A stretch of DNA of 64,000 nt from Acanthochromis polyacanthus. Taxonomy: Eukaryota; Chordata; Actinopteri; Pomacentridae. The position numbers and the translations under genes are program-made. Every line of letters starts with the position of its first letter. The first letter of the stretch is position 1. The stretch covers positions 31,070,873 through 31,134,872 of the forward strand of contig NC_067114.1 of the NCBI RefSeq assembly GCF_021347895.1. The letters run 5' to 3'. The notes beneath the pieces were generated by a model. It was not told where the DNA came from and did not search any database. It worked only from the letters and a program-made list of their open reading frames with translations. Below are positions 12,224 through 25,600 of this stretch, piece by piece.

Positions 12224-13897
12224 CACACGTGGACAAAATTGTTGGTACCCCTCAGTTAAAGAAGGAAAAACCCACAATTCTCACTGAAATCACTTGAAAC
12301 TCACACAAAGTAACAATAAATAAAAATTTATCGAAATTAAATGATCAGAAAACAGCCATTACTTTTGGAATGTGTTGATTAATATAGATTTATTTAAAAA
12401 ACAATACTAATGAAAACAGGCCTGGACAAAAATTTGATGGTAACCTTAATAAAAGATTTGGAAAAACTATTTTGACCAGAGTGACATGATTAACTCAGGT
12501 GTGTCATTTAATTGGACATCACAGGTGTTTCCAACCTCATAATCAGTCAGTCTGCCTATTTAAAAGGGAGACAAGTAGTCACCCTGCTGTTTGGTGAAAA
12601 GGTGTGTCACACTGAACATGGACAACAGAAAGCGAAGGAGAGAATTGTTCCCAGGACATCCGAAAAAAAATATATAGACAAACATTCTTAAGGTAAAGGC
12701 TATAAGACCATCTCTAAACAGCTTGAAGTTCTGTGACATACAGTGGCTCATATTATTCAGAAGTTCAAGACCCACGGGACAGTAAGCCAACCTCCTGGAC
12801 GTGGCCGCAGAGGAAAATTGATGACAAATTGAAGAGACGGATCGTTGGAATTGTAATCCCAAAGAGCCAGAGCAACCTCCAAAGAAATTAAAGGTGAACT
12901 CCAAGGCCCAAGGTACATCAGTGTCAGTCGCACCATTCGTCGTTGTTTGAGCCAAAGTGACTTCATGGGAGACGACCAAGGAGGACACCACTGCTGAAAA
13001 AAACTCATAAAAAAGCCAGACTGGAATTTGCAAAAATGCATGTTGACAAGCCACAAAGCTTCTGGGAGAATGTCCTTTGGACAGATGAGACCAAACTGGA
13101 GCTTTTTGGTAAGGCACATCAAACTCTATGTTCATAGACTCAAAAACCAAGCATACGGAGAAAGAACACTGTCCCTACGGTGAAACATGGGAGGAGGCTC
13201 AGTAATGTTTTGGGGCTGCTTTGCTGCGTCTGGCACAGGGTTGTCTTGAAAGTGTGCAAGGTACGATGAAATCTGAAGACTATCAAGGCATTCTGGAGAG
13301 AAATGTGGCTGCCTAGTGTCAGAAAGCTTGGTCTCAGTCAAGGTCATGGGTCTTCCAACAGGACAACGATCCAAAAACACACAGCCAAATTAACCCAAGA
13401 ATGGCTGAGAGGAAAAGCGTTGGACTATTCCTAAAGTGGCCTTCTATGGAGCCCAGATCTGAATCCCATTGGAACATATGTGGAAGGAGGCTGAAACATG
13501 CCATTTGGAGAAGACCAACCATCCAAACCTGACCCGACACTGGAGCTGTTTGCTCATGAGGAGTGGGCCAAAATACCTGTTGGACAGCTTGCAGAACGCT
13601 CATATGACAAATACAGAAATCGTTTAATTGCAGTGATATCGCCTCAAAAAGTTGTTGCACAAATATTAATGTTCATGGGTACCCATCATTTTGTCCAGCC
13701 CTTATTCATTAGTTTGTTTTTTTAAAATAATTATTGTTAATCAACAATTCAATAAGTGATGGCTTGAATTTTGAATATTTAAATTTTCATAAATTTTATT
13801 TATTGTTACTTTTGTGGAGTTTCAAGTGATTTCAGTGAGATTGTGGTTTTTTCCTTCTTTAACTGAGGGGGTACCAACATTTTGTCCACGGTGTGGT
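12224..13897 (+). mobile_element. Tc1/mariner-like element, 1,674 bp
   Basis: Long terminal inverted repeats (about 150-200 bp) begin GTGGACAAAATTGTTGGTAC on the left and, inverted, on the right (GTACCAACATTTTGTCCACG on + near 13871-13890). TA duplications flank it at 12222-12223 and 13898-13899. Removing the element restores the LINE frame around ECxTIEL. It therefore inserted after the LINE. Its transposase is broken (next entry). Inner TIR copies with GGACAAAA and GGTACCC lie near 12420-12440 and 13675-13700. Confidence 0.93.
12618..13668 (+). pseudogene. Tc1-like DD34E transposase, inactivated
   Basis: The start is the ATG at 12618 (MDNRKRRREL). A paired-like HTH region, the catalytic block WTDETKLELFG (first Asp, about 13079), VFQQDNDPKHTAK (second Asp, about 13345) and SPDLNPI...HMWKEA (Glu region, about 13450) occur in the expected order. 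Single-base insertions and losses put these pieces in different frames, for example near 12660, 12730, 12800 and 13470. An extra G disrupts the codon context of the catalytic Glu. The length without breaks would match the usual 340 or so residues. It would cut and paste the element at TA sites; this copy cannot. Confidence 0.88.
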
Positions 13898-16734
13898 TAT
13901 AACTATTGAATTAATCATGCAACAAAGGAAGACTATTATGGTTAGCTGTGTTTATAGGTCACATGATTCTGATTATATATTAATCCAGGATTGGATGAAA
14001 GATTATTTTCAAGCTAACGTCAAAAGAGATATGATCATTTTGTGGGGATTTTAATAATATAGATTTACTAAAAGCAAAAAAATACAAACCCATAAAATGA
14101 TTATATTGATACAATTTTTAGTATGAATTTCTGTCCATTAATTACTAGACCTACAAGAATTTCAAAAAGTAGTGCTACATTAATTGACCACATATATACA
14201 ATTATCTTGGATAGTAACATAACTAGTGGTATCTTATAAATGATTCTATTGATTCATCTTCCGGTCTTATGCTTTATATTTTAAATTTTAAAACAACCTA
14301 AAATTTTTCTACTATTTATGGAAGATTAATAACTGAACAGTCCAATGACAGGTTTTAAGAGGGAATTGGCCCTGTCAAAACTGGGAATCTGTATTATAAA
14401 GAGTCTGATGTAAATGCGACCCCCCATTTATTCCTACAATATTTACAATGCTGTATGAAAAGAATTTTCCCTATTGAGAAATTTCAAAAGAGAGATGTTT
14501 AAGAAAATCCATGGTTTAACCGAAAAGGTTTAGTTAATGCTGTAAAAAGAAAAACTATTTGTACAGACAATTTCTTAAGAATAGAACAGGCATCGGAACA
14601 GAAGTATAAAAATATAAAAATAAATTAATTAGTATTATGAGAAATTGTAAACCAAGATTACTATACAACGCTGCTTTACAACAAACGGAATAATTTGAAT
14701 GATATGTGGAAAGTTCTTAAACAGCATAATCAGAAGTGGATCAAAAAATATGTTTTATCCTGGATATTTTGAGGAAAATAATAGAGTTATAAAGGGTAAA
14801 ACAGGAAATTGTGAATGGTTTTAAAACAACTTTTTGTAAATATTGGCCTGAATTGGCTTTTAAAATTCCAATCACAACGAGCCTCTGGAGAATTTATTGA
14901 CAAAAATCAGTATTCATTGTTATTACTCCTACTGATGAGAAAGAAGTACTAGATATTATAAAAAAGTGCAAAACAAGACCTCAAAGGATGTACATGATAT
15001 CGATATGAGAACAGTTAAAAAATGCTGCCGAGGAAGTTATAAAACCCATTCACAATATATTGTAATTTATCATTTATTAAGTGTTCAGTTTCTCTCAATA
15101 TGAAAATAGCTAAAGTTATCCCATTATTCAAATCAGGGGATAAACACAACTTTAATAATTATCGTCCAGTGTCCCTTTTGCCACAGTTTTCTAAAATACT
15201 GGAGAAAATCTTTGAACTTAAGGCTCCGCAAATTTATTGAGAAAATACCAAATTGTTATCAGAGAGTCAATATGGATTCAACCATAATCGATCAACTGCA
15301 CATGCACTTATTGATTTAAATGAAGAAATTACAAATTGTCTAGGAAAAAAAATTACAATTGGAGATTTTATTGCTTTAACCAAAAAGCGTTTGATACTGT
15401 TGATCACGAATTATTAATTAAGAAGTTGGAAAGCTATGGCATAAGAGGAGTAACAAAAACATGGCTGCAAAGCTATTTGGAAAACAGGCAGCAGTTTGTT
15501 TCAATTGATCATTATAAATCATGGTATATGGAAAATCATGTGTGGAGTGCCACAAGGGTCAATTTTGGGACCAACTTTGTTTTCACTGGTATATAAATAA
15601 TATATGTAAGTCTCTAAGGTGATGAAATTTCTTCTTTTTGCAGATGACAACTAATATTGTTTGTTCTGGAGAAAAGTTGGAGCAACTTTTGGTGGAAATA
15701 ACTCAAGGAATGAATAGATTAAAGAATTGGTTTAATAAAAACAAAATTATCATTAAACTTGAAAAAAACAAAATTTATGCTCTTGGAAAACAAAAAGTTG
15801 ATCTGCCAGTTCAAATAAGTTATAGACAACACAATTATTGAAAGAGTCAAGAAAATTTGTTTTTGGGAATTATGATTGATGAAAAGATTTCGTGGAAACC
15901 TCATATAAGTTATTTACGTAAAAAAGTTGCTAAATGTGTTGGTGTAATGAAAAGGTCCTGTTATGTACTTAATTAAAGTGCTTCACTAACTTTGTATCAC
16001 TCACTTGTTATGTCTTATATGAATTATTGCATTGAGATTTGGGGAAATTGTTACAAGACAAATTTAATTTCATTAGTAAACCTTCAAAAGAAGGCCATTC
16101 GACTTGTTTACAAAGTTAATTATAATGATCATACGAATTCACTTTTTCTCAAAGCACAATGTTTAAAGATGATGGATGTGGTACATTTAAAACAGCTCAA
16201 GTTATGGTTAATGCATCAAGAAATGTCTACCAGGCAAGATTCAAAATTTATTTAAAGATAGAGAAAGTCATAATTATAATCTCTGTAGGATTAATAAATT
16301 ATACCAACCAACAGCAGTAACTAAACAAAAGTCAATGTGCATCTCAGTGGAGGGAGTAAAGCTTTGGAATAGGCCTTGCAGATGAGTTAAAGAATTGTGC
16401 AAATTTGTTTCAGTTTAAAAGTCTGTTTAAAAAAACAATTACTGGAAAAGTACCTGGAAGAGACATACTGATGCCTTTAACATACAAATGGTAATTAGGG
16501 GTGGGGTATGGGGTCAGAGTGTGATTGGGCCGGTCTTTGTTGTCCTTGTTTTGATCTTCTTATTGTCCGGTAGGGTACTGATATGTTGTGAATGTGGTGG
16601 TGTGGTGTGAGGAGTTGGAAAATGAAAGCAATGCTTCTTCCATCCCCTTTTCAAACCTTGCGAGTAACTGTAAGTTAGTGGGAATTGTAAATGTTTAATT
16701 GTATATGTGGGGTGTTGAAATAAACTTAAACTTA

Positions 16735-16848
16735 AAAAAGTAAAAGTGCAAAACATTTCTTTAGGATTAGGCATTGTTTTGGTCTGGGTTAGGGGTTAGA
16801 TATGAATGGAAGTCAATGGTAGGTCCCCACAAGGATAGGAATACACAG

Positions 16849-16850
<2 letters not shown>
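16735..16850 (+). mobile_element. Family A element A3, right part
   Basis: AGTAAAAGTGCAAAAC, a TTAGGATTAGGC...GTTAGGGGTTAG block, ATGAATGGAAGTCAATGG and GTCCCCACAAGGATAG match the last part of A1 and A2. A TG tract follows. It is the continuation of the piece at 10170-10242. Confidence 0.75.
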
Positions 16851-16902
<52 letters not shown>

Positions 16903-16923
16903 TGTGTGTGTGTGTGGTGTGTA
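16851..16923. repeat. (TG)n microsatellite
   Basis: About 36 TG units with two GG interruptions, closing the nested cluster. Confidence 0.96.
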
Positions 16924-18838
16924 TAAGTGTGTGAGTGAATCAGAGGGCAGTTTTGTCATGCTGCTGCTCTCACAGCTCTGATCCAAGCTGACGGTGAAGC
17001 TAAGCGCAGCTAAACAGCAACATAACAGAGAGGATGAGGAGGAGAGGGAGGCAGCGACGAAGAGTCCAGTCGATCGTAAAAATAAAGAATGGGAGATGTG
17101 GGAGACGAGGACAGAGGACAGACAGAGTGAGATGGAGGGATGGGCTGATAGAGAGCTTAAAAAGAGACACCAGAGAAAACAAAGGAGGGAGAGAGTGAAT
17201 ATGAGCAAAATAGAAGCCTTGGAAAGGCAGGAGTTGAGATTAACTGGTGAAAGACGTTGGTTAATTGGCATTTTATCAAAAATAGAGCTGAGCAGTTAAT
17301 TTTTCATACCATTGCTCCATTAATCGAGCAACCTCCCCTTTACTTCCTCTGCTAGGACTGGTGTCAGGTCGGTGCTATGTGGACACGCATGAAAAAAATC
17401 TATTAAATGTTCAAGATTATTATTTTTTAATCAGTAAACATGTACTGTTACAAACATTCCTGAACCCAATTCAGAACAAAATCAAAAGTGGATGTTGCTA
17501 TTATGTTTTTCAAGTCGTTTATTAGGTGATTGGGAGCAAAAGTCAGGGAGGATTTGAGTGGGAGGATAAATTAGAAAGAGAAAGTGAAAATGGAGGAGCT
17601 GAAAGGGGCAAGAAGTGAGCAGAACAAAGGTAAGATGCTGATAGAGACAGGAGGAAAGTGTTGAATAATGAAGGAGAGGAGGACAGCTTAAATAGTCTAA
17701 TGGCTGCTGCAAATTTTTCAGTAACATTTAAAAAATGCTGCTCGCTGCCCAAGCCTTTGGAAAGAACAGTTTTGAAGAGCATTTAAATATGAACCAAGGT
17801 GAAGTTCCTGCTGTAGAACCAAAGTGTGTTGTATCCATCAGAAATAAGAGAGGAAGAGGAAAAAAACAGCAGAGGACAAGTGTGGCGGCTGGATTCAGAC
17901 AGATCAAAAGGCGGAATGGCAGACATGAAAAAAGCACGTAGAAAAAATGCTTGTAGCTGAGAAGAAAGAAGACAGAGCAGAGAAAAGGTTGGAGGTACAG
18001 TAGAAAAAGAAGGGAGAATTAAAAGTAGTGAGCTGAACGGCTATAGATGTGAAGACATTGATGTGAGCCTCCCTGTATGGTACGACAATGTGAAGGAAGC
18101 ACCAGGATCAGGCTTACTGTTCGCCGTGCACGTGTGATTTCATGACAAATGAGGAATTAGGAGTTGGCTCTGAGAGTTGCTTTCCATAAGAATATTAAAC
18201 TGTGTTGTCAGAGTGTCCTTGCTCTCTGTAGGTGTGTGTTTGGTGTGTTTAGACCCACTGACAAACTCCATATTGTGCACGGCTCTGATGTCTGTGCAGG
18301 AGGCTCAACTTTGAGCTGAATGCAGTGTGAAGGGAATATCTGTGCATGTGTGAGTGCATGCTATGAGCTAAACAACAGGTTGACTGATGATTCCCACTAG
18401 TGTTGCTGTTGTTTCTATTGTGTTGCGTTGCGTTGCATCAAATAGCACTGGTTTGTTTTGTTTTGAAATGTGTGAACAATACAGCAATCAGCCCGAACCA
18501 GGTCACATTTAGAAATTAAAGGTAACAAGAGAAAGAAAATGACACACATGGATGTATAAAGCCAGTGAATCTAAGACCACTGCTAGACTGTCAGACATCG
18601 AGAGTTCAGTTTAAATTTTAAGAACACCCACGTGCGACAACAGAATGCCACTCTAAAGCCCATTTAAGGTCATTTAAACCTCAAAAACCTGAGTTAAAAC
18701 TACAGCTATAGGAGCTTTAAAAAAATTAATTCCTTCATACCTTAAAATGGTGGAAACTCTAGATGTGCCTCCATCTACCCTCAGTTCTTTGCAAGTCACT
18801 GCAGCTCGAGCACACCAGCTCACCTCCAGCTCTGCTCA
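16924..18838. other. Unique, partly purine-rich sequence
   Basis: Purine-rich stretches (about 17020-17220 and 17560-17990) produce lysine/arginine/glutamate-rich open frames on + and leucine/serine-rich frames on -. None has a recognisable domain. No gene is called. Confidence 0.45.
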
Positions 18839-21800
18839 GGCACTATAAACACCATAACACTGTAAACACCATAACACTATAAACACTGTAAACACAATAA
18901 CACTGTAAACACAATAAAAACACTATAACACTTTAACACTATAAACTCCACATAACACAATCACACTGTAAAACACCAAGACACTGTAAACACCATAACA
19001 CTATAAACACCGTAACACTATAAACACCATAACACTGTAAACATGTAACACTGTAAACACTGTAAACAGCCGTAAACTGTAAACACTGTAAAAAATGTAA
19101 ACACTGTAACACCAATAACAACTGTAAACACTGTAAAAATGTAAACACTATAAACACTAACATTGTAAAACACTGTAAACACTATAAACACCTGTAAACA
19201 CTGTAACACTGTAAACACCGTAACACTATAAACACCATAACACTATAAACACCGTAACACTGTAACACTATAACACCGTAACACCATAACACTGTAAACA
19301 CCGTAACACTGTAAACATGTAACACTGTAAACACTATAAACAACCGTAACACTGTAACACTATAAACACCGTAACTGTAAACCACCCATAACACCGTAAC
19401 ACTGTAAACACCATAACATCTGTAAACACTGTAACACAACTATAAACACTAAACATTGTAAACACTGTGAACATTGTAAACACTATAAACACTGTCAACA
19501 CCATAACACTGTAAAACACTGTAAACACTATAAACACCATAACACTGTAACATTGTTAAACACTGTAAACACTGTAAACACTGTAACACTGTAAACACCA
19601 TAATACTGTAAACACCGTAACACTGTAAACACTGTAAACACCATAACACTGTAAACACTATAAACGCGTAACACTGTAAACACCGTAAACACTATAACAA
19701 CTGTAAACACCATAACACTGTAAACACTATAAACACGTAACACTGTAAACACTATAAACACTGTAAAAACCATAACACTGTAAACACTATAACACGTACA
19801 CTGTAAACACTGTAACACTGTAAACACTGTAAACACCATAACACTGTAAACACTGTAAACACCATAACACTGTAAACACCTTAACCTATAACACTGTAAA
19901 CACCATAACACTGTAAACACTATAACACCGTAACACTGTAAACACCGTAAACACTGTAAACACATAACACTGTAAACACCATAACACTGTAAACACTGTA
20001 AACACTGTAAACACCGTAAACACCCATAGCACTGTAAACACCGTAAACACTATAAACACTATAAACACTCTAACACTGTAAACACTGTAAACACCGTAAA
20101 CACTATAAACACGTAACACTGTAAACACTATAAACACTGTAAAAACCATAACACTGTAAACACTATAAACACGTAACACTGTAAACACTGTAAACACTGT
20201 AAACACTGTAAACACCATAACACTGTAAACACTGTAAACACCATAACACTGTAAACACCTTAACACTATAAACACTGTAAACACCATAACACTGTAAACA
20301 CTATAAACACCGTAACACTGTAAACACCGTAAACACTGTAAACACATAACACTGTAAACACCATAACACTGTAAACACTGTAACACTGTAAACACCGTAA
20401 CACCATAGCACTGTAAACACCGTAAACACTATAAACACTATAAACACTCTAAACACTGTAAACACTGTAAACCCGTAAACCTATAACACCGTAAACACTG
20501 TAAAACACCATAAACACTATAAACACCGTAAACACCGTAAACACTGTAAACACTCTAAACACTGTAAACACTGTAAACACCATAAACGCTGTAAACACCA
20601 TAGCACTATAAACACTGTAAACACCGTAAACCACCGTAAACACTGTAAACACTCTAAACACTCTAAACACTGTAAACACTGTAAACGCTGTAAACACCAT
20701 AAACGCTGTAAACACCATAGCACTATAAACACTGTAAACACCGTAAACACCATAAACACTGTAAACACTCTAAACACTCTAAAACACTGTAAACACTGTA
20801 AACACTGTAAAACACTGTAACACTGTAAACACCATAATACTGTAAACACCGTAACACTGTAAACACTGTAAACACCATAAACACTGTAAACACTAAACGC
20901 GTAACACTGTAACACCGTAAACACTATAAACACTGTAAACACCATAACACTGTAAACACTATAAACACTAACACTGTAAAACACTATAACACTGTAAAAA
21001 CCATAACACTGTAAACACTATAAACACGTAACACTGTAACACTGTAAACCTGTAAACACTGTAAACACCATAACACTGTAAACACTGTAACACCATAACA
21101 CTGTAAACACTTAACACTATAAACACTGTAAACACCATAACACTGTAACACTATAAACACCGTAACACTGTAAACACCGTAAACACTGTAAACACATAAC
21201 ACTGTAAACACCATAACACTGTAACACTGTAAACACTGTAAACACCGTAAACACCATAGCACTGTAAACACCGTAAACACTATAAACACTATAAACACTC
21301 TAAACACTGTAAACACTGTAAACACCGTAAACACTATAAACACGTAACACTGTAAACACTATAAACACTGTAAAACCATAAACACTGTAAACACTATAAA
21401 CACGTAACACTGTAAACACTGTAAACACTGTAAACACTGTAAACACCATAACACTGTAAACACTGTAAACACCATAACACTGTAAACACCTTAACACTAT
21501 AAACACTGTAAACACCATAACACTGTAAACACTATAAACACCGTAACACTGTAAACACCGTAACACTGTAAACACATAACACTGTAAACACCATAACACT
21601 GTAAACACTGTAAACACTGTAAACACCGTAAACACCATAGCACTGTAAACACCGTAAACACTATAAACACTAAAACACTCTAAACACTGTAACACTGTAA
21701 ACACCGTAAACACTATAAAACACCGTAAACACTGTAACACCATAAACACTATAAACACCGTAAACACCGTAAACACTGTAAACACTCTAAACACTGTAAA

Positions 21801-22671
21801 CACTGTAAACACCATAAACGCTGTAAAACACCATAGCACTATAACACTGTAACAGCACCGTAAACACCCGTAACACTGTAAACACTCTAAAACTCTAAAC
21901 ACTGTAAACACTGTAACGCTGTAAACACCATAAACGCTGTAAACACCATAGCAATATAAACACTGTAACACCGTAAACACCGTAAACACTGTAAACACTC
22001 TAACACTCTAAACACTGTAAACACTGTAACGCTGTAAACACCATAAACGCTGTAACCCCATAGCACTCTAAAACTGTAAACACTGTAAACACCGTAAACA
22101 CCGTAAACACCGTAAACACTGTAAACACTCTAAACACTCTAAACACTGTAAACACCGTAACACGTAAACACTCTAAACACTCTAAACACTCTAACACTGT
22201 AACACTGTAAACACCGTAAACACTCTAAACACTCTAAACACTCTAAACACTGTAAACACTCATAACACTCTAAACACTGTTAAACACCGTAACGACTGTA
22301 AACACGTAAACACTCTAAACACTCTAAAAACTGTAAAACACCGTAAACACCGTAACACCTAACACTCTAACACTGTAACACCCGTAAACACCGTAAACAC
22401 CTAACCTCTAACATGTAAACACTGTAAACACCGTAAACACCGTAAACACTCTAAACACTCTAAACACTCTAAACACTGTAAACACCGTAAACACCGTAAA
22501 CACTCTAAACACTGTAAACACTGTAAAACCGTAAACACTCTAAACACTGTAAACACTGTAAAACACCGTAAACACCATAAACGCTGTAAACACCATAGCA
22601 CTATAAACACTGTAAACACTATAAACACCTCAACACTCTAAACACTGTAAACACCATAAACACTGTAACAA
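18839..22671. repeat. Minisatellite array of 8-9-bp AACACYRTA units
   Basis: A 3.8-kb tandem array, several hundred units of AACAC plus a variable dinucleotide plus TA. The main flavours are CTGTA, CTATA, CCATA, CCGTA and CTCTA. Unit length alternates between 8 and 9 bp, mainly by AA versus AAA. Larger order is visible: a block marked by CACCTTAAC or CACTTAAC recurs at about 19877, 20256, 21107 and 21487. A block marked by CATAAACGCTG recurs at about 20581, 20698, 21813, 21929, 22042 and 22576. Long minus-strand frames rich in Cys, Tyr, Val and Leu are repeat translations. Confidence 0.95.
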
Positions 22672-25600
22672 CTGATTCTGATAATTACAGGATCTTTCTT
22701 TGGTTCTTATGAAGGAAATCCTGAATCTTTGTTTCTTAATTGTCTTCACTTACTCTGCAGCTTTCAGGCAGAAATGCTAATCTGTGGCTTTGGCTGTTTA
22801 TTTTCACCTACAGAGTGTCTAACATGATGCAAAAAGCATCATATGTACATAGCATGATAAACAAAAGCCTTGATTTTCCCAAGAAGAGGTTTGTAAAGGA
22901 TTAGTTTCTTGTTTCAAAAACAAACTTTTTTCCTTCTTGCCCAGAGTCAGGTGAGAAGGTCAGCACTCCCATATCTCTGTCTATACAGCTTATCTTAACA
23001 TCTAGGCTGGAAGCAGGAAACACAGCTACTGGCCTCAGCAAGTCCAACTGCCAACATCTCTGAGGTTCCTAATTAAGACATTACATTGATTTCATTTAAT
23101 CCATAGAAAACCCATAAGTGGTTATTGACCAGTTTGCTATGTGACATGAACCTGGAACAGGCTTCCATCTATACTCAAGCACCAGTCATGTTTATTAGTG
23201 TCTAATCATTCCATTTGCATTTCCATTGATACTTCACATTGCTGGCTAACCAGCTGCATCCCCTCAGCCACAAATAGCGCCCATCTGGGAACAACAGAGC
23301 TGATATGTCTCAGGCAAACTCCATCCAGAGAGAGCAGAGTTAAGATTTCCATCCATCCTGCTGTTCCTCCAGTTGTTGCAGCTCACCTTTCTGAACAGAG
23401 CATCCTGTACAGCACCCTGAGGCCGCCATCCAAGGTCACTGAACTTCACTACTAGCATTTACTATGGCCTGATGAGAGAGTGCTGTGGAGCTGCTAATTC
23501 ATCAGTCCTGACCATGACATATTTACAGTACAGGTGATGACCTCTGTCCAAGGGCTGCATCCATAAAAGGCATTAAGGACCAAATTGATTTCTTTGTCTG
23601 TGTTGAAAGGATGGATGGCTGAAATGTTGACCTATCCAATGACAGTTCTGCATAATTACAGGATAAAAGTACCATTACATTCATCCCGATGATAGTGTTA
23701 GTAAAAGTTGGAGCCTCAGCAGTGGATCAATGAGTTATGCAAAGCTTTAGTGCTTCATACACATCTCAGTCTTATATAAGCAACCAGATGCTGCTAGAGA
23801 GGTTTGCAATTACATCAAATCTTTAGTGTTCTATTCAATTTAGAGACCTATAATGAATGCATTTGTTGCAGGCTCTTAAACAGCATTACATATGTGATAA
23901 AACAGATCAATATTATTCTGTCTACCCCCGTTTAATGATGGATGATGGGTAGTTAATGACATACTGAGTACCTGTGTATCGTCAATAGTCACAGGCTTCT
24001 AGGATGATAGAGATTCTGCTTACGTGTGTGTGCGTGTGTGTGTGTGTGTAGATGCATTCATGCGTGGGTTATGTGTGCGTCACACTGATGAATGTTTGAG
24101 AACAAATCCCTTGAGGAGAATGAATCTGTGTGTGTGTTTTTTGTTGTTTCTAAAATAAAGATGGCCTAAATAACGTGTGCAGGCGGTGACTCAGAGGTGA
24201 CATATGGTATTTCTGTGACATCATCTTTAGCAGCACCACAGCCTCAGATGATGCCAGCGACTGGTTCATGGAACTTGCAGCATGCCGCCTCTTTTTTTCT
24301 TTATCTTTTTGTTGCTTTATCCAAGTGTGACACTGAACTAAATTAATAAATCAAAAGTCTTAGTCTAATTTACCAAGAATATTTATGCTCACCACTGACA
24401 TTTTCAGATATATTTAGCACCAGCCTGATGACATGTAGTAACCACAGTAAAAGTCACTAGAGCAGTTTTCAGGAGACCAAAGTGGGTTACAGCCACACAA
24501 AAAAGACACATGTTGAAATCAAAGACAAGAAATAGAAAGGACAAACTGGGACAAAGAAGCAGTTATACAATAAAGGTGAGAAAAGGCTCGGATACACTAC
24601 CTAGTGCATTAAATAATATGTTTGCCATTTTGTAGTGCTGTTCAAATGTTAAATTACAATCATAAACCTGTATGGTGCAGTCCAAGTATCCCACAATGCA
24701 CCATGAAAAGTAGTGTCCAGCCCTACCATCCTGCACTACATTGAGGGAGAATGACAGACAGAGAGCCAGCTGAGGATTAGAGCATTTACACAGATTTCTG
24801 ATGGCTTTTTATTGTGTTAAGACATATTTTTCTTATTATATATTGTGTATGTGTAATTTGTTAAAATGACAACAGGCACAGAACAAATCCATCGCTTCTA
24901 ATAAAATGAATAATTATTTGGATTAATATGTTAAATGGAAGTAGAGCAATAAAACAAAGAAAAAAGTTTTTTCATTTAATAATTTTGGAAAACACACTTA
25001 ATATATCATGAATTTATCACTAAGATGCTGTTTGGTTGACTACCATTGATCTGATATGTTCTAACTGAGTGACAGCAGTGATTAAAAGCGACTCAAGTAG
25101 TTCACTATGTAATAGTTCCTAGATAGGGAGGAGACTGAGTGCAATATTTCAGACACAGCCACCGAAGTTCAGTCATCTGAACCCCTGGAGGAAGATCCAG
25201 AACCATGGAGGTCACCACCAGAGGACCTTGTTTTGATGACTTGTTTGGTCTAACCCAGGGGTACATTGGGATTTGTAATGTAGGGGGTGATGCACATCAG
25301 TAACTGTGACAGGAAAACATTTCTACAGACAAAGGCCAACATTTGAATCAAAAATGGTTTATAGACATGTGGACATGTGACTGATATCATCTGACAGACT
25401 GTAGTTAAACTATAAAAAGGTCTGACCTGCTGTGGATGTAGCGGTGTGACCAGCTGGACATCTGAGAGCTCATTCTGCTGTGTGTCTATCAGAGGTAGGA
25501 ATGGTGATATTAGAAGAAGACTAGATGAATGAATGAATATGCATAGATCAGTCTTTTTATGCACCTTCTACAATAATAAAAATACACTCTACAGCTACAA

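Larger units (their letters stand above)
11726..16484 (+). pseudogene. LINE ORF2 (endonuclease and reverse transcriptase), decayed and split
   Basis: The coding remnants read in order with many frameshifts and stops. The N-terminal endonuclease has KLSLIHFNSRSAYANLK (about 11942-11992), AISETWFDVERG and GGVALYINKKFDCKIVD, up to 12221 where the Tc1-like element enters. The frame resumes at 13900 with KTIMVSCVYRSHDSDY, a GDFN-like block near 14045 and RPTRISKSSATLIDHIYT. The reverse transcriptase follows: KVIPLFKSGDKHNFNNYRPV with SLLPQFSKILEKI (about 15112-15212), KAFDTVDHELLIKKLESYGI (15380s), GVPQGSILGPT and FADD (near 15640). The C-terminal part at 15992-16255 has LVMSYMNYCIEIWGNCYKTN. The motifs resemble jockey-superfamily fish LINEs. 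It is not functional. Confidence 0.8.
10243..16734 (+). mobile_element. Two-ORF APE-type LINE, interrupted by a Tc1-like element
   Basis: The ends are set by the host element: family A sequence stops at 10242 and resumes at about 16735. Inside, in the plus orientation, are an L1-like ORF1 (10387-11171), a spacer with an ATT microsatellite (11417-11445), a decayed ORF2 (11726-16484) and a 3' UTR ending AAATAAACTTAAACTTAAA. Without the 1,674-bp Tc1-like insert the LINE is about 4.8 kb, a plausible full length. Comparison with A1 shows about 59 bp of element A missing at the junction, so the insertion deleted target sequence. The clade is uncertain (I/CR1/L2-like by its ORF2 motifs). Confidence 0.75.

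Noticed and set aside
12560..13660. Minus-strand frames up to 196 codons
   Set aside because: They are antisense to the Tc1-like transposase and the element's TIRs.
18939..22628. Long minus-strand frames rich in Val, Tyr, Cys and Leu
   Set aside because: They follow the 9-bp period of the tandem array; frames change wherever an 8-bp unit occurs.
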